The position numbers and the translations under genes were made by a program. Below, piece by piece: positions 24,571 to 33,262 of a DNA stretch of 64,000 nt (within the stretch, counting starts at the first letter, position 1; the number at the start of each line of letters is the position of its first letter). The notes below the pieces were generated by a model. The model searched no databases. It was given only the letters and a program-made list of their open reading frames with translations, and was not told the DNA's origin. Source of the stretch: Brucella pseudintermedia (GTDB lineage: Bacteria; Pseudomonadota; Alphaproteobacteria; Rhizobiales; Rhizobiaceae); NCBI RefSeq assembly GCF_042697365.1, contig NZ_CP137604.1; one strand, 5' to 3'.

Positions 24571-25509
24571 TCAGCGGGCCGGATAGCCGTTCGAATGCGC
24601 CGGAATGGCTTTCAGATAGGCGGCAATGGCATTGCGATCCGCCTCGGCGAGATGGGCCATGTTCGCAACCACATCGGTCATCGATCCGCCGAGCGAATCG
24701 AAATCCGGGGTGAAGCCGCTCTGCAGCGCATAGGCGATGTTTTTCTCGCTCCAGCCGCCAATGCCTGCTTCGCCCGGCGTGATGTTTGGCACAACGCCTC
24801 TTTTCCCGTCGCTGCCGGTCTCGGGCGATAATGCCCCTGCGAGCCACTGGCCCTTGTCCAGCCCTCCGATGACATTGCGCGGCGTGTGGCATTCACCACA
24901 ATGGCCAAGGGCCTCGGTCAGATACTGGCCGCGCTTCACCAGATCGGAGGCATTTGTGATTTCCACCACGGGCTGGTCTGACAGGTAAAGCTGTTTCCAG
25001 AGGCCCAGCCCGCGCCGGATATTGAACGGGAAAGAAAGCCTGTGCGGCGCCGTTGCATTGTCGGACGGCGGCAGCGTTTTCATGAAGGCGAAGAGATCGG
25101 CCACGTCCTGCGGCTGCATTCTGGTATAGGATGTGTAGGGGAAGGACGGATAAAGATGTTCGTTCTGCTTGCCGACGCCTTTCAGCATCGCATTGGCGAA
25201 ATCATGGATCGTCCAGGTGCCGATCCCCTGCTCGGACGGGGAGATATTGGGCGCGATGAACGTCCCGAAATCCGAAACCAGTTCGTGCCCGCCCGCCAGA
25301 ACCTTGCGCGCATCGCCGGTTGCACCGGGGGCCGCGTGGCAGGAGGCGCAGCCGCCCGCCCAGAAAACCTGTTCGCCCTTGACCGGATCGCCCGGTTCCA
25401 TCGCTTCCAGAACGGTTTGGCTCACCTTCTGCGGCGTGGTCAGAATCCAGAAAGCTGCGGCTCCAAGGACGACCACGGCGCCTGCGACATATGCCAGTTT
25501 TCGGACCAT
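24571..25509 (-). CDS. Diheme cytochrome c, membrane-anchored
   Basis: A 312-residue protein. One N-terminal hydrophobic segment (LAYVAGAVVVLGAAAFWIL) anchors it in the membrane. Two cytochrome c domains follow, with heme motifs CASCH near residue 55 and CGECH near residue 203. The layout resembles cytochrome subunits of periplasmic alcohol or sugar dehydrogenases, but no dehydrogenase gene is adjacent. The frame runs upstream to 25566; MVRKLAYVAGA is the sensible start. A second cytochrome c gene lies just upstream on the same strand, so the two may be co-transcribed. Confidence 0.9.
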   Translation of the reverse strand: MVRKLAYVAGAVVVLGAAAFWILTTPQKVSQTVLEAMEPGDPVKGEQVFWAGGCASCHAAPGATGDARKVLAGGHELVSDFGTFIAPNISPSEQGIGTWTIHDFANAMLKGVGKQNEHLYPSFPYTSYTRMQPQDVADLFAFMKTLPPSDNATAPHRLSFPFNIRRGLGLWKQLYLSDQPVVEITNASDLVKRGQYLTEALGHCGECHTPRNVIGGLDKGQWLAGALSPETGSDGKRGVVPNITPGEAGIGGWSEKNIAYALQSGFTPDFDSLGGSMTDVVANMAHLAEADRNAIAAYLKAIPAHSNGYPAR

Positions 25510-25678
25510 TTCATCCGTTCCCGTCTGGCGGTTCCGACGATTGCGGACCGCTCTTATGGCTGTCATTCAGCACGCCAGCTTCAATGCGCGGAAGCGCCGG
25601 AGCAGCACCGCACCCAGCTGGAAATGCTTTTGCACACCGAATGTTTCCGTCCGGTGCGCGCGGTGTCAACCGTGAAGA

Positions 25679-26119
25679 TCAGTTCTTCTTGACGCGATAG
25701 ACCTGATGGCAGGAACCGCAATTGGCTGCAACCTGCTGGAAGGCGGACTTCAGCGCATCCAGATCCTGCGGCTTGGCAGCCAATGCAGCCGCGGCGTCTG
25801 TGCGGAATTTTTCAACGTGCTTGACGAAATCGTCCTTGTTTTCCCAGATTTTTGGCGAGGCTTCCGTGTCGCCCTGATCGGAACCGGCAGGGAAAAGCGT
25901 GTCCACGTCCATTTTCTTGGCGTCGGCGTCGATCTTTTCCAGCGCCGCAAGTGCGGCGGCGGCGTCGAAAGGCTTCTCGCCCTTGACCATGGGAGCAATC
26001 GAGCCGACAGAACGGCCAAGGTCCTTCATGATTGCCTGACGATCGGCTGTGACGTCAGCCTGTGCTACACCGGCGACCAATACAGCAGCAGAACTGACAG
26101 TCAGGAAAAACAAACGCAT
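25679..26119 (-). CDS. Cytochrome c-prime family protein (c556 type)
   Basis: A 146-residue periplasmic protein with a signal peptide (MRLFFLTVSSAAVLVAGVAQA). The four-helix body has the single heme motif CGSCH followed by QVYRVKK at the very C-terminus, the hallmark of class II cytochromes c (c-prime/c556). It may carry electrons or bind NO/CO. The heme is attached by the Ccm system encoded later in this window. The frame extends upstream to 26227, but only the ATG at 26119 puts the signal peptide at the N-terminus. Confidence 0.9.
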   Translation of the reverse strand: MRLFFLTVSSAAVLVAGVAQADVTADRQAIMKDLGRSVGSIAPMVKGEKPFDAAAALAALEKIDADAKKMDVDTLFPAGSDQGDTEASPKIWENKDDFVKHVEKFRTDAAAALAAKPQDLDALKSAFQQVAANCGSCHQVYRVKKN

Positions 26120-26366
26120 GCGATCCTCCGCGTTTAAAAATTGAACAGATTTCGTCCCTTGGTTCAAATATCCGATACAATCCGGGACATTGCAATCATC
26201 GCACCGGTTAAATCTCCAATGCGGCAAGTATCATCCAGAATTTAGTGGGATTATTACATGGGCTTCACGTTATCGTGAAAAACATGACCTAATTACTATT
26301 GTTTTGTACTGGCGTGGAGATTGTGGGACCTGCGGCGAAGGATGGTTTCCGCGGGGAGCACTGATG

Positions 26367-26392
26367 CAAAAAGGCCCCGGAAACCGGGGCCT
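26367..26392 (-). terminator. Intrinsic terminator of the following minus-strand gene
   Basis: On the minus strand AGGCCCCGG, loop TTT, CCGGGGCCT is followed by a T-run (GCAAAAA on the plus strand at 26367-26372). It lies 22 bases after the stop of the 120-residue protein gene. Confidence 0.92.
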
Positions 26393-26414
26393 CTATCGAA
26401 AAATCCAAGGTTGG

Positions 26415-26777
26415 TCAGACGAACTGGCCGAGGCCCGGGATCGCGCCGATAACGGCATCGACGGGTTCGTCGCCGGCCTTTTCCTTGGCAAAGCGGATGG
26501 TCTCCTTGGCGACGCCGGAAATCTCGCCCATGCCGAGGCCAGCGCCCATGAGCTGCGAGCCCAGACCCATCACGCCGCCCATCAGACCGGACAGGAAGCC
26601 GCCGCCCTTGACCTGCGAAATCGCTTCTTCAGCGCCCGGAAATGCTGCGAGAAGCTTCTGGACTTCTGCCTCCGGACCTTCCTTCTGCAGGAAGGCGAGG
26701 ATCATGCCGACTGCCTTTTCTGCCGTTGCCGCATCGATGCCAACATTGGAGGTGATGCGTGCGATCAGTTCTTCCAT
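26415..26777 (-). CDS. Conserved hypothetical protein, DUF2267/DUF2780-like
   Basis: A 120-residue protein. The N-terminal helical part (MEELIARITSNVGIDAATAEKAVGMILAFLQKEGPEAEVQKLLAAFPGAEE over residues 1-51) resembles DUF2267/DUF2780 repeats. A glycine/methionine-rich middle (GGGFLSGLMGGVMGLGSQLMGAGLGMGE) and a short C-terminal helix follow. It is probably a soluble or membrane-associated small protein. It has its own terminator and no operon partner. Function unknown. Confidence 0.8.
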   Translation of the reverse strand: MEELIARITSNVGIDAATAEKAVGMILAFLQKEGPEAEVQKLLAAFPGAEEAISQVKGGGFLSGLMGGVMGLGSQLMGAGLGMGEISGVAKETIRFAKEKAGDEPVDAVIGAIPGLGQFV

Positions 26778-26856
26778 GGAAACTCTCCCAAAAATCTTAC
26801 GTTTACGTAATATGCATTCTCGGTTTCGCTTTGCAAGCCGGCGGGAGCGAAAATAT

Positions 26857-26925
26857 TAGAACATGGTTCCGAAAAAGTGGGAGCGGGCTTCGGACATGAT
26901 CATATTCAGACAAAACCTGGGAGCG
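26857..26925. repeat. Dispersed palindromic repeat, copy 3 (degenerate)
   Basis: TAGAACATGGTTCCGAAAAAGTGGGAGCGG matches the consensus opening AGAGCATGATTCCGAAAAGTGGGAACCG with a few changes, given here in two parts to show the shared TTCCGAAAAaGTGGGA core. The distal arm is poorly kept. It lies between the DUF2267-like gene and the acyl-CoA synthetase. Confidence 0.65.
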
Positions 26926-26990
26926 GGACGGCGGGACAACTTACAAACATCCCGTTCCTGGAGAACACGGTTCGTGACAGGACGGCATAA

Positions 26991-28691
26991 TTACGCCGTT
27001 CTAATTTCCTGCAGTTCCAGCTCTTCGATCATGGCCTGTCGCATGACGAATTTCTGGATTTTGCCGGTCACGGTCATCGGAAACTGATCCACGAAGCGGA
27101 TATGCGCCGGAACCTTGTAATGCGCGATCCGCTGCCGGCAATATTCGCTGAGGTCCTCTTCGGACAGTTGTGCGTCCTTGTGCAGCTTGACCCAGGCGCA
27201 GATGATTTCGCCGAACTTCCGGTCCGGAATGCCGAATATCTGGACGTCGCTGATCGCCGGATGGGCAAACAGGAACTCTTCGATCTCGCGCGGGTAGATA
27301 TTCTCGCCGCCGCGAATGATGAGATCCTTTATGCGTCCGACGATGTTGCAATAACCATCCTCGTCTATGGTCGCGAGGTCTCCCGTATGCATCCAGCCCG
27401 CATCGTCAATGGCGCCGGCTGAACTTTCCGCGTCGTTCCAGTAGCCGCGCATGACGCTGTAGCCGCGCGTCAGCAATTCACCCTTTTCGCCGCGCGGCAC
27501 GACCTTGCCATCCGCATCCACGATCTTCACCTCCAGATGCGGGTGAATGCGCCCGACCGTGGAAACGCGCCGCTCCAGCGGATCGGTCGTCGAACTCTGG
27601 AAACTGACCGGGCTCGTCTCGGTCATGCCGTAGGCGATGGTGATTTCGTCTTGATGCATCTCGCTCACGACACGCCGCATGACTTCGATGGGGCAGGGCG
27701 ACCCGGCCATGATGCCGGTGCGCAGGCTCGAAAGGTCGAAGCGGCTGAAGTCCGGATGATCCAGCATCGCGATGAACATGGTCGGCACGCCATGCAGGCC
27801 GGTGCATTGCTCCTCCTCGACGGTCTGCAGCGTCAGGAAAGGGTCGAAACTGTCGTTCGGGATTACCATGCAGGAGCCGTGAGTGACGCAGGCAAGATTG
27901 CCGAGCACCATGCCGAAGCAATGGTAGAACGGCACCGGGATGCAGAGCCGGTCCTGTTCGGAAAGTTGCATCGCCTCGCCGACGAAAAAGCCGTTATTGA
28001 GGATGTTGTGATGCGAGAGCGTCGCGCCCTTCGGGCTGCCGGTCGTGCCGCTGGTGAACTGGATATTGATGGGATCGTCGAATTGCAGTTCGTCGGCAAG
28101 CTGCGCCAGTTCCTGCCTGGTGACTTCATCGCCGGATTGGGCCACATCGTCGAAATTCAAAATGCCCGGCGTCTGTTCCGCACCAAGCCGGATCACGCAG
28201 CGCAGCGAGGGAAGTCGCCCGGACATCAGATGCCCGGGCCGGGACTCATCGAGTTCGGGCACGATGCTGCGCAGGATATCGATATAGTTGCTGCTCTTCA
28301 GCGACGGCGCGAGGATAAGCGCCGCGCATTCGACTTTCCCCAGCACATATTCCAGTTCGTGCGCCCGGTAGGCGGGGTTGATGTTGACGAGGATCAGGCC
28401 CGCCTTGGCGCTCGCAAACTGGGTGAGAATCCATTCGAGATTGTTGGGCGACCAGATGCCGAGACGCTCGCCCGGGCGCAGCCCTATTGCGAGGAAGCCT
28501 TCGGCAAGCTCATCGGTCCGTTGTCTGAGTTCGGAATAGGACAGCCGGATATTCTGGTGGCGGACGACGACGGCGGGGCGGTCAGGATATTTTTCGGCGA
28601 TCTGGTCCAGATGCCGGCCGATCGTATTGCCGATGAGAAGCTTGTCGCTCGCGCCATGCACATAACTGGGAACAGAGCTGGCCTGCTGCAT
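26991..28691 (-). CDS. Acyl-CoA synthetase (AMP-binding family)
   Basis: Activates a carboxylic acid, probably a fatty acid, to its CoA thioester through an acyl-AMP. The 566-residue protein has the P-loop FTSGTTGSPKGATLSHHN near residue 210, the YGMTETSPVSFQ motif, the Asp/Arg hinge region GWMHTGDLATIDEDGYCNIVGRIKDLIIRGGENIYP, and the C-terminal catalytic Lys in TVTGKIQKF. The best start is the ATG after GGGAGGATCGGAA; a frame five codons longer exists. It stands alone, so the chain length of the substrate is not indicated by neighbours. Confidence 0.9.
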   Translation of the reverse strand: MQQASSVPSYVHGASDKLLIGNTIGRHLDQIAEKYPDRPAVVVRHQNIRLSYSELRQRTDELAEGFLAIGLRPGERLGIWSPNNLEWILTQFASAKAGLILVNINPAYRAHELEYVLGKVECAALILAPSLKSSNYIDILRSIVPELDESRPGHLMSGRLPSLRCVIRLGAEQTPGILNFDDVAQSGDEVTRQELAQLADELQFDDPINIQFTSGTTGSPKGATLSHHNILNNGFFVGEAMQLSEQDRLCIPVPFYHCFGMVLGNLACVTHGSCMVIPNDSFDPFLTLQTVEEEQCTGLHGVPTMFIAMLDHPDFSRFDLSSLRTGIMAGSPCPIEVMRRVVSEMHQDEITIAYGMTETSPVSFQSSTTDPLERRVSTVGRIHPHLEVKIVDADGKVVPRGEKGELLTRGYSVMRGYWNDAESSAGAIDDAGWMHTGDLATIDEDGYCNIVGRIKDLIIRGGENIYPREIEEFLFAHPAISDVQIFGIPDRKFGEIICAWVKLHKDAQLSEEDLSEYCRQRIAHYKVPAHIRFVDQFPMTVTGKIQKFVMRQAMIEELELQEIRTA

Positions 28692-28797
28692 TTCCGATCC
28701 TCCCAAACCGAAGATGACGCCCGAAGGCGATGCATCAAGTGGTGAGAGGATGCCATCCGCAGAGCTTCATGAAAACCGCAGATTTTTAAGGCCGGGT

Positions 28798-29136
28798 TCA
28801 GCGTTTCGTGCAGCGCACCAGCGTGGCGGCTCCGGCATTGGTGTATTTGCTCTGCATCGTATAGAGCCAGCCCTTGCATTCGGACATGCTGCTGAAGCAG
28901 CGGATACGGTCGATCGGAACCAGCCCGTCGCCGCCGGTGATGAAGGGTGAATCGTCCACGCCGCTGAACTGGCCGACGATGATGCCGCTGCCTCTTCTCG
29001 GCACGCTGCAGCGCTGGCCGGCAAATTCGCCGACATCCTTGCGCACCTGAGCCTCAGCCGACATGGGCAGCGCAACAAGGCCGGAAACCGCAAGCGATGC
29101 GGAAGTGAGGCAGACAGCAATGACCTGACGCAGCAT
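28798..29136 (-). CDS. Secreted protein of unknown function
   Basis: A 112-residue protein starting MLRQVIAVCLTSASLAVSGL, a clear signal peptide ending about MSAEA. The mature part has four cysteines (GQRCSVPR, IRCFSSM, ECKGWLY, LVRCTKR), suggesting two disulfides, and a predicted small beta-rich fold. The frame extends upstream to 29259, but only this ATG gives a proper signal. Function not recognised; it is likely periplasmic. Confidence 0.78.
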   Translation of the reverse strand: MLRQVIAVCLTSASLAVSGLVALPMSAEAQVRKDVGEFAGQRCSVPRRGSGIIVGQFSGVDDSPFITGGDGLVPIDRIRCFSSMSECKGWLYTMQSKYTNAGAATLVRCTKR

Positions 29137-29198
29137 CGAACTCTCCTTCAAAAGAATAGTTACAGAACAATAGTATAAGGGAAATAGCGCGTTCTTCC

Positions 29199-29247
29199 AG
29201 AGCATGCCTCCCGAAAGCGGGAACCGGTTCCGCAAAAGGCATGCGTA
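29199..29247. repeat. Dispersed palindromic repeat, copy 4
   Basis: AGAGCATGCCTCCCGAAAGCGGGAACCGG begins like the other copies (split here as AGAGCATGCCT, CCCGAAAGCGGGAACC). The outer arms GCATGCCT (29202-29209) and AGGCATGC (29237-29244) pair perfectly. It is the shortest complete copy, about 49 bases, upstream of the secreted-protein gene. Confidence 0.82.
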
Positions 29248-29328
29248 AGAGGAAGGCATCGCGCCCTTGAAGACTGGACGCGATGCTATCTGGCGGTAGC
29301 CGGAACAGGGCGGTCGTGGATGAGGCTC

Positions 29329-31434
29329 CTAGAGCGTGCCGCCCGCCTTGCCTGTCACCTTGAGCGCGAAAGCGTAGGTGTAGGCGACTTCTTCCAGCCG
29401 CGAGAACCGACCCGAGGCCCCGGCATGGCCTGCATCCATATTGATGCGGAACAGGACCGGGTGGTCATCGGTCTTCAGTTCACGCAGCCGGGCGACCCAT
29501 TTGGCGGGTTCCCAATAAGTCACGCGCGGATCGGTAAGCCCCGCCACCGCCAGAATGGCGGGATAGGCCTGACGGCTGACATTATCGTAGGGCGAATAGC
29601 CGGCGATGATCCGGTAATCCGTTTCCGATGTGATCGGGTTGCCCCATTCCGGCCATTCCGGCGGGGTGAGCGGCAATGTGTCGTCCAGCATCGTGTTGAG
29701 CACGTCGACGAAGGGCACTTCGGCGATGATGCCGCCGAAGGCGTCGGGCGCCATATTGGCAATCGCGCCCATCAGCATGCCGCCTGCCGATCCGCCATGG
29801 GCGACGATGCGGTCATGGCTGGTGAAACCTTCGGCAACGAGGTGCCGTGCGGCGGCGATGAAATCGGTGAAGGTGTTCACCTTCTTGTCGCGCTTGCCGT
29901 TTTCATACCAGGCAAAACCCTTGTCCTTGCCGCCGCGAATATGGGCGATGGCATAGACGAAGCCGCGATCCACGAGCGACAGCCGCGAGGTGCTGAAGCT
30001 TGCCGGAATGGTGATGCCATAGGAGCCGTAGCCATAAAGCAGGCATGGCGCGGAGCCGTCGAGCCGGGTGTCCTTGCGATAGAGCAGGGAAACCGGCACC
30101 AGTTCGCCATCCGATGCCCTGGCGAAGACGCGGCGCGTGACGTAATCCTGCGCATTATGGCCGGACGGAACTTCCTGCGTCTTCAACAGCTTGCGCTCGC
30201 GCGTCCGCATATTGTAGTCGAAAAGCTGTTCCGGCGTCGTCATGGACGAATAGGAGAAGCGGATGACGTCCGTATCATATTCGGCGCTGCCATGCAGGCC
30301 GAGCGAATAGGCTTCCTCGTCGAAGGCGATGGCGTGTTCCTCGCCGGTCTCGCGATCGCGGATCACGATGCGCGGCAGGCCGTTGTCGCGTTCCAGCCAG
30401 ACCAGGTGATGCCTGTAGGCCGAGTGCGACAGGATCAGCCGTCCCGGCTTTTCCGCCACGACCTCCACCCAGTTTTCCGGCTGCGGAGCGCTGGCGGGCG
30501 CCTGGCAGATCTTGAAATCCTTGGCGCCATCGGCATTGGTCAGGATGTAGAAGACATCGCCGCCCGGCGCGATGTCATATTCCGTGCCGGTCTTGCGCTT
30601 CATGACGAGCTGCGGCTTTGCCGCCGGGTCGCTGGCGGGAAGCAGCCAGCACTCCGACGTCTCGTGGTCGTGAATATCGATGAAGATATAGTCGTCCAGC
30701 GCCGAACCGCCGACGCCAAGGAAAAAGCCCGGGTCTTTCTCCTCATAGATCAGGCGGTCGTCCGACTGCGCCGTGCCGATCCTGTGATAGAAGACCTTGG
30801 ATGGCCTATGGTGTTCATCGAGGCGCGTATAGAAGAAGCCTTCGCTTTGCGCATCCCACGCGCCGCCGCCATTCGTATCGGTGACGATGTCCTCAAGGTC
30901 TTTCATCGATGACAGGTCGCGGACCTTGAGCTTGTAGAATTCCGATCCCTTGTCGTCATAGCCCCAGATCAAAAGCCTGTGATCCGGCGCATGGTCGGCG
31001 GAGGCGAGGCGGAAATAGGCTTTGTCCTTGCCTTCCGCGTCGCCGTCGAGAAGGATGGTTTCAGTTCCCCCGTCGCGCGGCGTGCGGATGAAATAGGGCT
31101 GCTCGCCGCCGGTGCGGTAGGACACGCCATATGCATAAGGGCCATCCTTGGAAGGAACGGATGAATCGTCTTCCTTGATCCGCCCGCGCATTTCGGCAAA
31201 CAGGCTTTTTTGCAGCGCTTCCGTGTCCTTCATCAGTGCTGCCTGATAGGCGTTTTCCGCTTCCAGATGGGCGCGGATCTCGGCGGAGAGAACCGAGGGG
31301 TCCTTGAATACCTCCTGCCAGTTATCTGCGCGCAGCCAAGCATAATCGTCGGTGCGGGTGATGCCGTGACGGGTATCGCTGACCGGATGTTTGGTTGCGT
31401 GCGGCGGTTGAAGTTGCAAGGAGCTTTGAGACAT
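29329..31434 (-). CDS. ptrB: Oligopeptidase B (S9A serine peptidase)
   Basis: A cytoplasmic peptidase that cleaves small peptides after Lys or Arg. The 701-residue protein has an N-terminal seven-bladed propeller and a C-terminal alpha/beta-hydrolase domain. The triad is visible: Ser in HGGSAGGM near residue 548, Asp in LTDPRVTYWEP near 636 and His in MDAGHAGASGRF near 670. The frame opens further upstream to 31539, but that part crosses a strong inverted repeat and is not family sequence; MSQSSLQLQPPHATKHP is the likely start. It is transcribed alone. Confidence 0.93.
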   Translation of the reverse strand: MSQSSLQLQPPHATKHPVSDTRHGITRTDDYAWLRADNWQEVFKDPSVLSAEIRAHLEAENAYQAALMKDTEALQKSLFAEMRGRIKEDDSSVPSKDGPYAYGVSYRTGGEQPYFIRTPRDGGTETILLDGDAEGKDKAYFRLASADHAPDHRLLIWGYDDKGSEFYKLKVRDLSSMKDLEDIVTDTNGGGAWDAQSEGFFYTRLDEHHRPSKVFYHRIGTAQSDDRLIYEEKDPGFFLGVGGSALDDYIFIDIHDHETSECWLLPASDPAAKPQLVMKRKTGTEYDIAPGGDVFYILTNADGAKDFKICQAPASAPQPENWVEVVAEKPGRLILSHSAYRHHLVWLERDNGLPRIVIRDRETGEEHAIAFDEEAYSLGLHGSAEYDTDVIRFSYSSMTTPEQLFDYNMRTRERKLLKTQEVPSGHNAQDYVTRRVFARASDGELVPVSLLYRKDTRLDGSAPCLLYGYGSYGITIPASFSTSRLSLVDRGFVYAIAHIRGGKDKGFAWYENGKRDKKVNTFTDFIAAARHLVAEGFTSHDRIVAHGGSAGGMLMGAIANMAPDAFGGIIAEVPFVDVLNTMLDDTLPLTPPEWPEWGNPITSETDYRIIAGYSPYDNVSRQAYPAILAVAGLTDPRVTYWEPAKWVARLRELKTDDHPVLFRINMDAGHAGASGRFSRLEEVAYTYAFALKVTGKAGGTL

Positions 31435-31494
31435 CCACAATTCCGATGAAAACTGTTTCGATTTGCTGCAAGGCCGGGAAGCCGTGCCAGTAGA

Positions 31495-31552
31495 TTGAAT
31501 TTGACGTTTGAATTCCAGCTGACATAGATGCTGTTTCAAACGTCAAATTCAA
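31495..31552. repeat. 18-bp perfect inverted repeat
   Basis: TTGAATTTGACGTTTGAA (31495-31512) and its exact reverse complement (31535-31552), with a 22-base spacer. It lies about 60 bases before the ptrB start codon. No T-run follows on either strand, so it is not a plain terminator. Options are a regulatory dyad for ptrB, an RNA stem in its leader, or a relic of a mobile end. Confidence 0.85.
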
Positions 31553-31577
31553 AAAATCCACTAGATACATATACTTC

Positions 31578-31651
31578 CTGGTGGTCTTTTGAATACCGAC
31601 ATTTGCTCAGCGCTTGAACCGGGAATGCAAATGTTGGAATCAGACCACCAG
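31578..31651. repeat. Compound hairpin with two nested arm pairs
   Basis: Outer arms CTGGTGGTCT (31578-31587) and AGACCACCAG (31642-31651) and inner arms ACATTTGC (31599-31606) and GCAAATGT (31627-31634) are both perfect and nested. They form a long bulged stem around a 20-base loop. It is adjacent to, and distinct from, the 18-bp repeat beside it. Confidence 0.8.
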
Positions 31652-32159
31652 CGCGTGATGGGGATATTTATATAGTTGGCCGAAAGGGCGAAAGCGAGTT
31701 CAATCCGTTGAAATATATTTGAACAATGCCATTTTGAGGCCCGATTCCGCGCCCAAAAGCTACGCTGCGGGAGGCAATTAGTCTTGAGTCGCGTACAAGA
31801 AAACTTGAGGGAGAAAACTATTGCTAACGATAGCTGGGCAAATTAATGGAAGCGCGGCAGTGAACTGCGGCTTCACCCAAATCCTGTAATAAATGACAGG
31901 GGCGGCAACGCCAACACATTGTGATTCAAAGTTTCCATAGGTTGGCGCGGTTGGGTTCCGAATTTTTGTATTTGACGAATTAAGAAGAATGACTTGTTAT
32001 TAATGTAATGTGGTTTGACAATTCTATTGCAAATGACATTATCAACTGATATTCGCAGTCGGGAATGGATGGGGTAGAGTTGGAATACGTAACGGCGATG
32101 AAAGGCGGGGATCTCCAGTCGTCGATTGCGCAACAATAAGAAGTAAAAAAGGAAATATG

Positions 32160-32588
32160 ATGGAAAATCTGGACACGCACGACGAGAGCGCAGAGCTGCT
32201 TCTGAGCCTTACTGCAGATGTTGTGGCTGCATATGTCGGCAATAATTCGATTCGCGCTGGCGAATTGCCGCTGCTGATCGCCGAAGTACATGCCGCGTTC
32301 AAGCGTCACGTCGAACGCGAGGAAGCTCCTGTCGTTGTTGAGAAGCCGAAGCCTGCCGTCAATCCGAAGAAATCGGTTCATGACGACTACATCATCTGCC
32401 TCGAAGACGGCAAGAAGTTCAAGTCGCTGAAGCGTCACCTCATGACCCATTACAACATGACGCCGGAACAGTACCGCGAAAAGTGGGATCTCGACCCGAA
32501 CTATCCGATGGTCGCTCCTAACTACGCTGCTGCCCGTTCGCGGCTGGCGAAGAAGATGGGCCTCGGCCGCAAGCCGAAGGAAGCCTGA
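32160..32588 (+). CDS. mucR: Ros/MucR-family zinc-finger transcriptional regulator
   Basis: A 142-residue global regulator; MucR proteins control envelope, exopolysaccharide and virulence genes in rhizobia and Brucella. The Ros-type finger is at residues 80-97 (CLEDGKKFKSLKRHLMTH). It is followed by the conserved MTPEQYREKWDLDPNYPMVAPNYAAARSRLAKKMGLG. Cys80, His93 and His97 match Ros ligands, but the second Cys position is Asp83, a variation known in this family. The second ATG of ATGATG is best spaced from AAAGGA. The N-terminal part would drive oligomerisation. A strong terminator follows. Confidence 0.92.
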   Translation: MENLDTHDESAELLLSLTADVVAAYVGNNSIRAGELPLLIAEVHAAFKRHVEREEAPVVVEKPKPAVNPKKSVHDDYIICLEDGKKFKSLKRHLMTHYNMTPEQYREKWDLDPNYPMVAPNYAAARSRLAKKMGLGRKPKEA

Positions 32589-32645
32589 GCGCTCTGACTT
32601 TAGAGCGCACTGCGCTTTACCGCATCTATTCGTAAGCATTTGTTG

Positions 32646-32694
32646 AAATGGTCGTTATCGGGAAGCGAAAGCTTAACGATAACGGCCATTTTGC
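32646..32694 (+). terminator. Terminator of mucR
   Basis: AAATGGTCGTTATCG (32646-32660) pairs with CGATAACGGCCATTT (32677-32691) apart from one G-T pair. The inner AGC-GAAA-GCT tetraloop caps the stem, and TT follows. It lies about 60 bases after the mucR stop. Confidence 0.85.
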
Positions 32695-32727
32695 TTGTAG
32701 CCGTTTTTCCCGAAAGGCTCGTCTTCA

Positions 32728-32997
32728 TCAGCCAATCCGGTCGAAAGCCTGTTTCAGTGCGATGTGCCGGTTCAGGTCATAACTCCAGTGGCCGCACATT
32801 CCTTTCAGCCGTTCCCTTTCCATGAGGCGCGTCAGGCGCCGCTTGGTCTGTTCCTTTTCTTCCTGCGATGCTTTGAGAACCTCATCCAGATCGATACCGG
32901 CGATGATCTGCAAGGCAAGGCGTTGCGCCGCAGTCATTTGATTCTCTTTTTGTCGGGCAAAGAATAATTTGCGGGCGTGCTTGAGATCCGCTTCCAT
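32728..32997 (-). CDS. Small conserved hypothetical protein
   Basis: An 89-residue, charged, helical protein (MEADLKHARKLFFARQKENQ; EEKEQTKRRLTRLMERERLKG; CGHWSYDLNRHIALKQAFDRIG). The ATG at 32997 has AGGA 8 bases upstream; an ATG five codons earlier (33012) has a poorer site. No signal peptide or membrane segment. It converges on mucR. Function not recognised. Confidence 0.65.
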   Translation of the reverse strand: MEADLKHARKLFFARQKENQMTAAQRLALQIIAGIDLDEVLKASQEEKEQTKRRLTRLMERERLKGMCGHWSYDLNRHIALKQAFDRIG

Positions 32998-33262
32998 CGT
33001 CACAATCCTCATTTCTCGGTGTGAACGAGCATGAGCCTTGCAAGATGGCGTTGGATAATATTCCTAGATTTTTGCGAAGTTTTCTGTAAAATAGCTGGCA
33101 GCCGCACTCTTTCGCCGCGCGTTAATGCCATGGTTACAAGGCTTTAGCCTATCTTTGAAGTGTCGGCATTAACCGTGTAGCGCAATCCATTCTACAAAAC
33201 TTATCCACTCTTGCATTTTCCTTTGTATAAGAAGATATTCCTATTCTGGCGAGGGAAGATGA

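Larger units (their letters stand above)
31435..32156. other. 722-base gene-free region with inverted repeats, upstream of mucR
   Basis: No convincing coding frame on either strand. The left half holds two strong inverted-repeat structures (31495-31552 and 31578-31651). The right half, nearer mucR, is AT-rich with many short T/A tracts (about 31975-32060), the kind of DNA that MucR proteins bind, so mucR autoregulation is plausible. It could also encode a small RNA; I saw no clear promoter-terminator pair. Confidence 0.6.

Noticed and set aside
26150..26185. GGTTCAAAT-like T-loop suggesting a tRNA
   Set aside because: No acceptor stem, anticodon arm or CCA-side pairing could be drawn around it. 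No tRNA or rRNA was found in the window.
31495..31552. 18-bp inverted repeat as a rho-independent terminator
   Set aside because: No T-run follows either arm in either direction, and it lies upstream of ptrB, not after a gene end.
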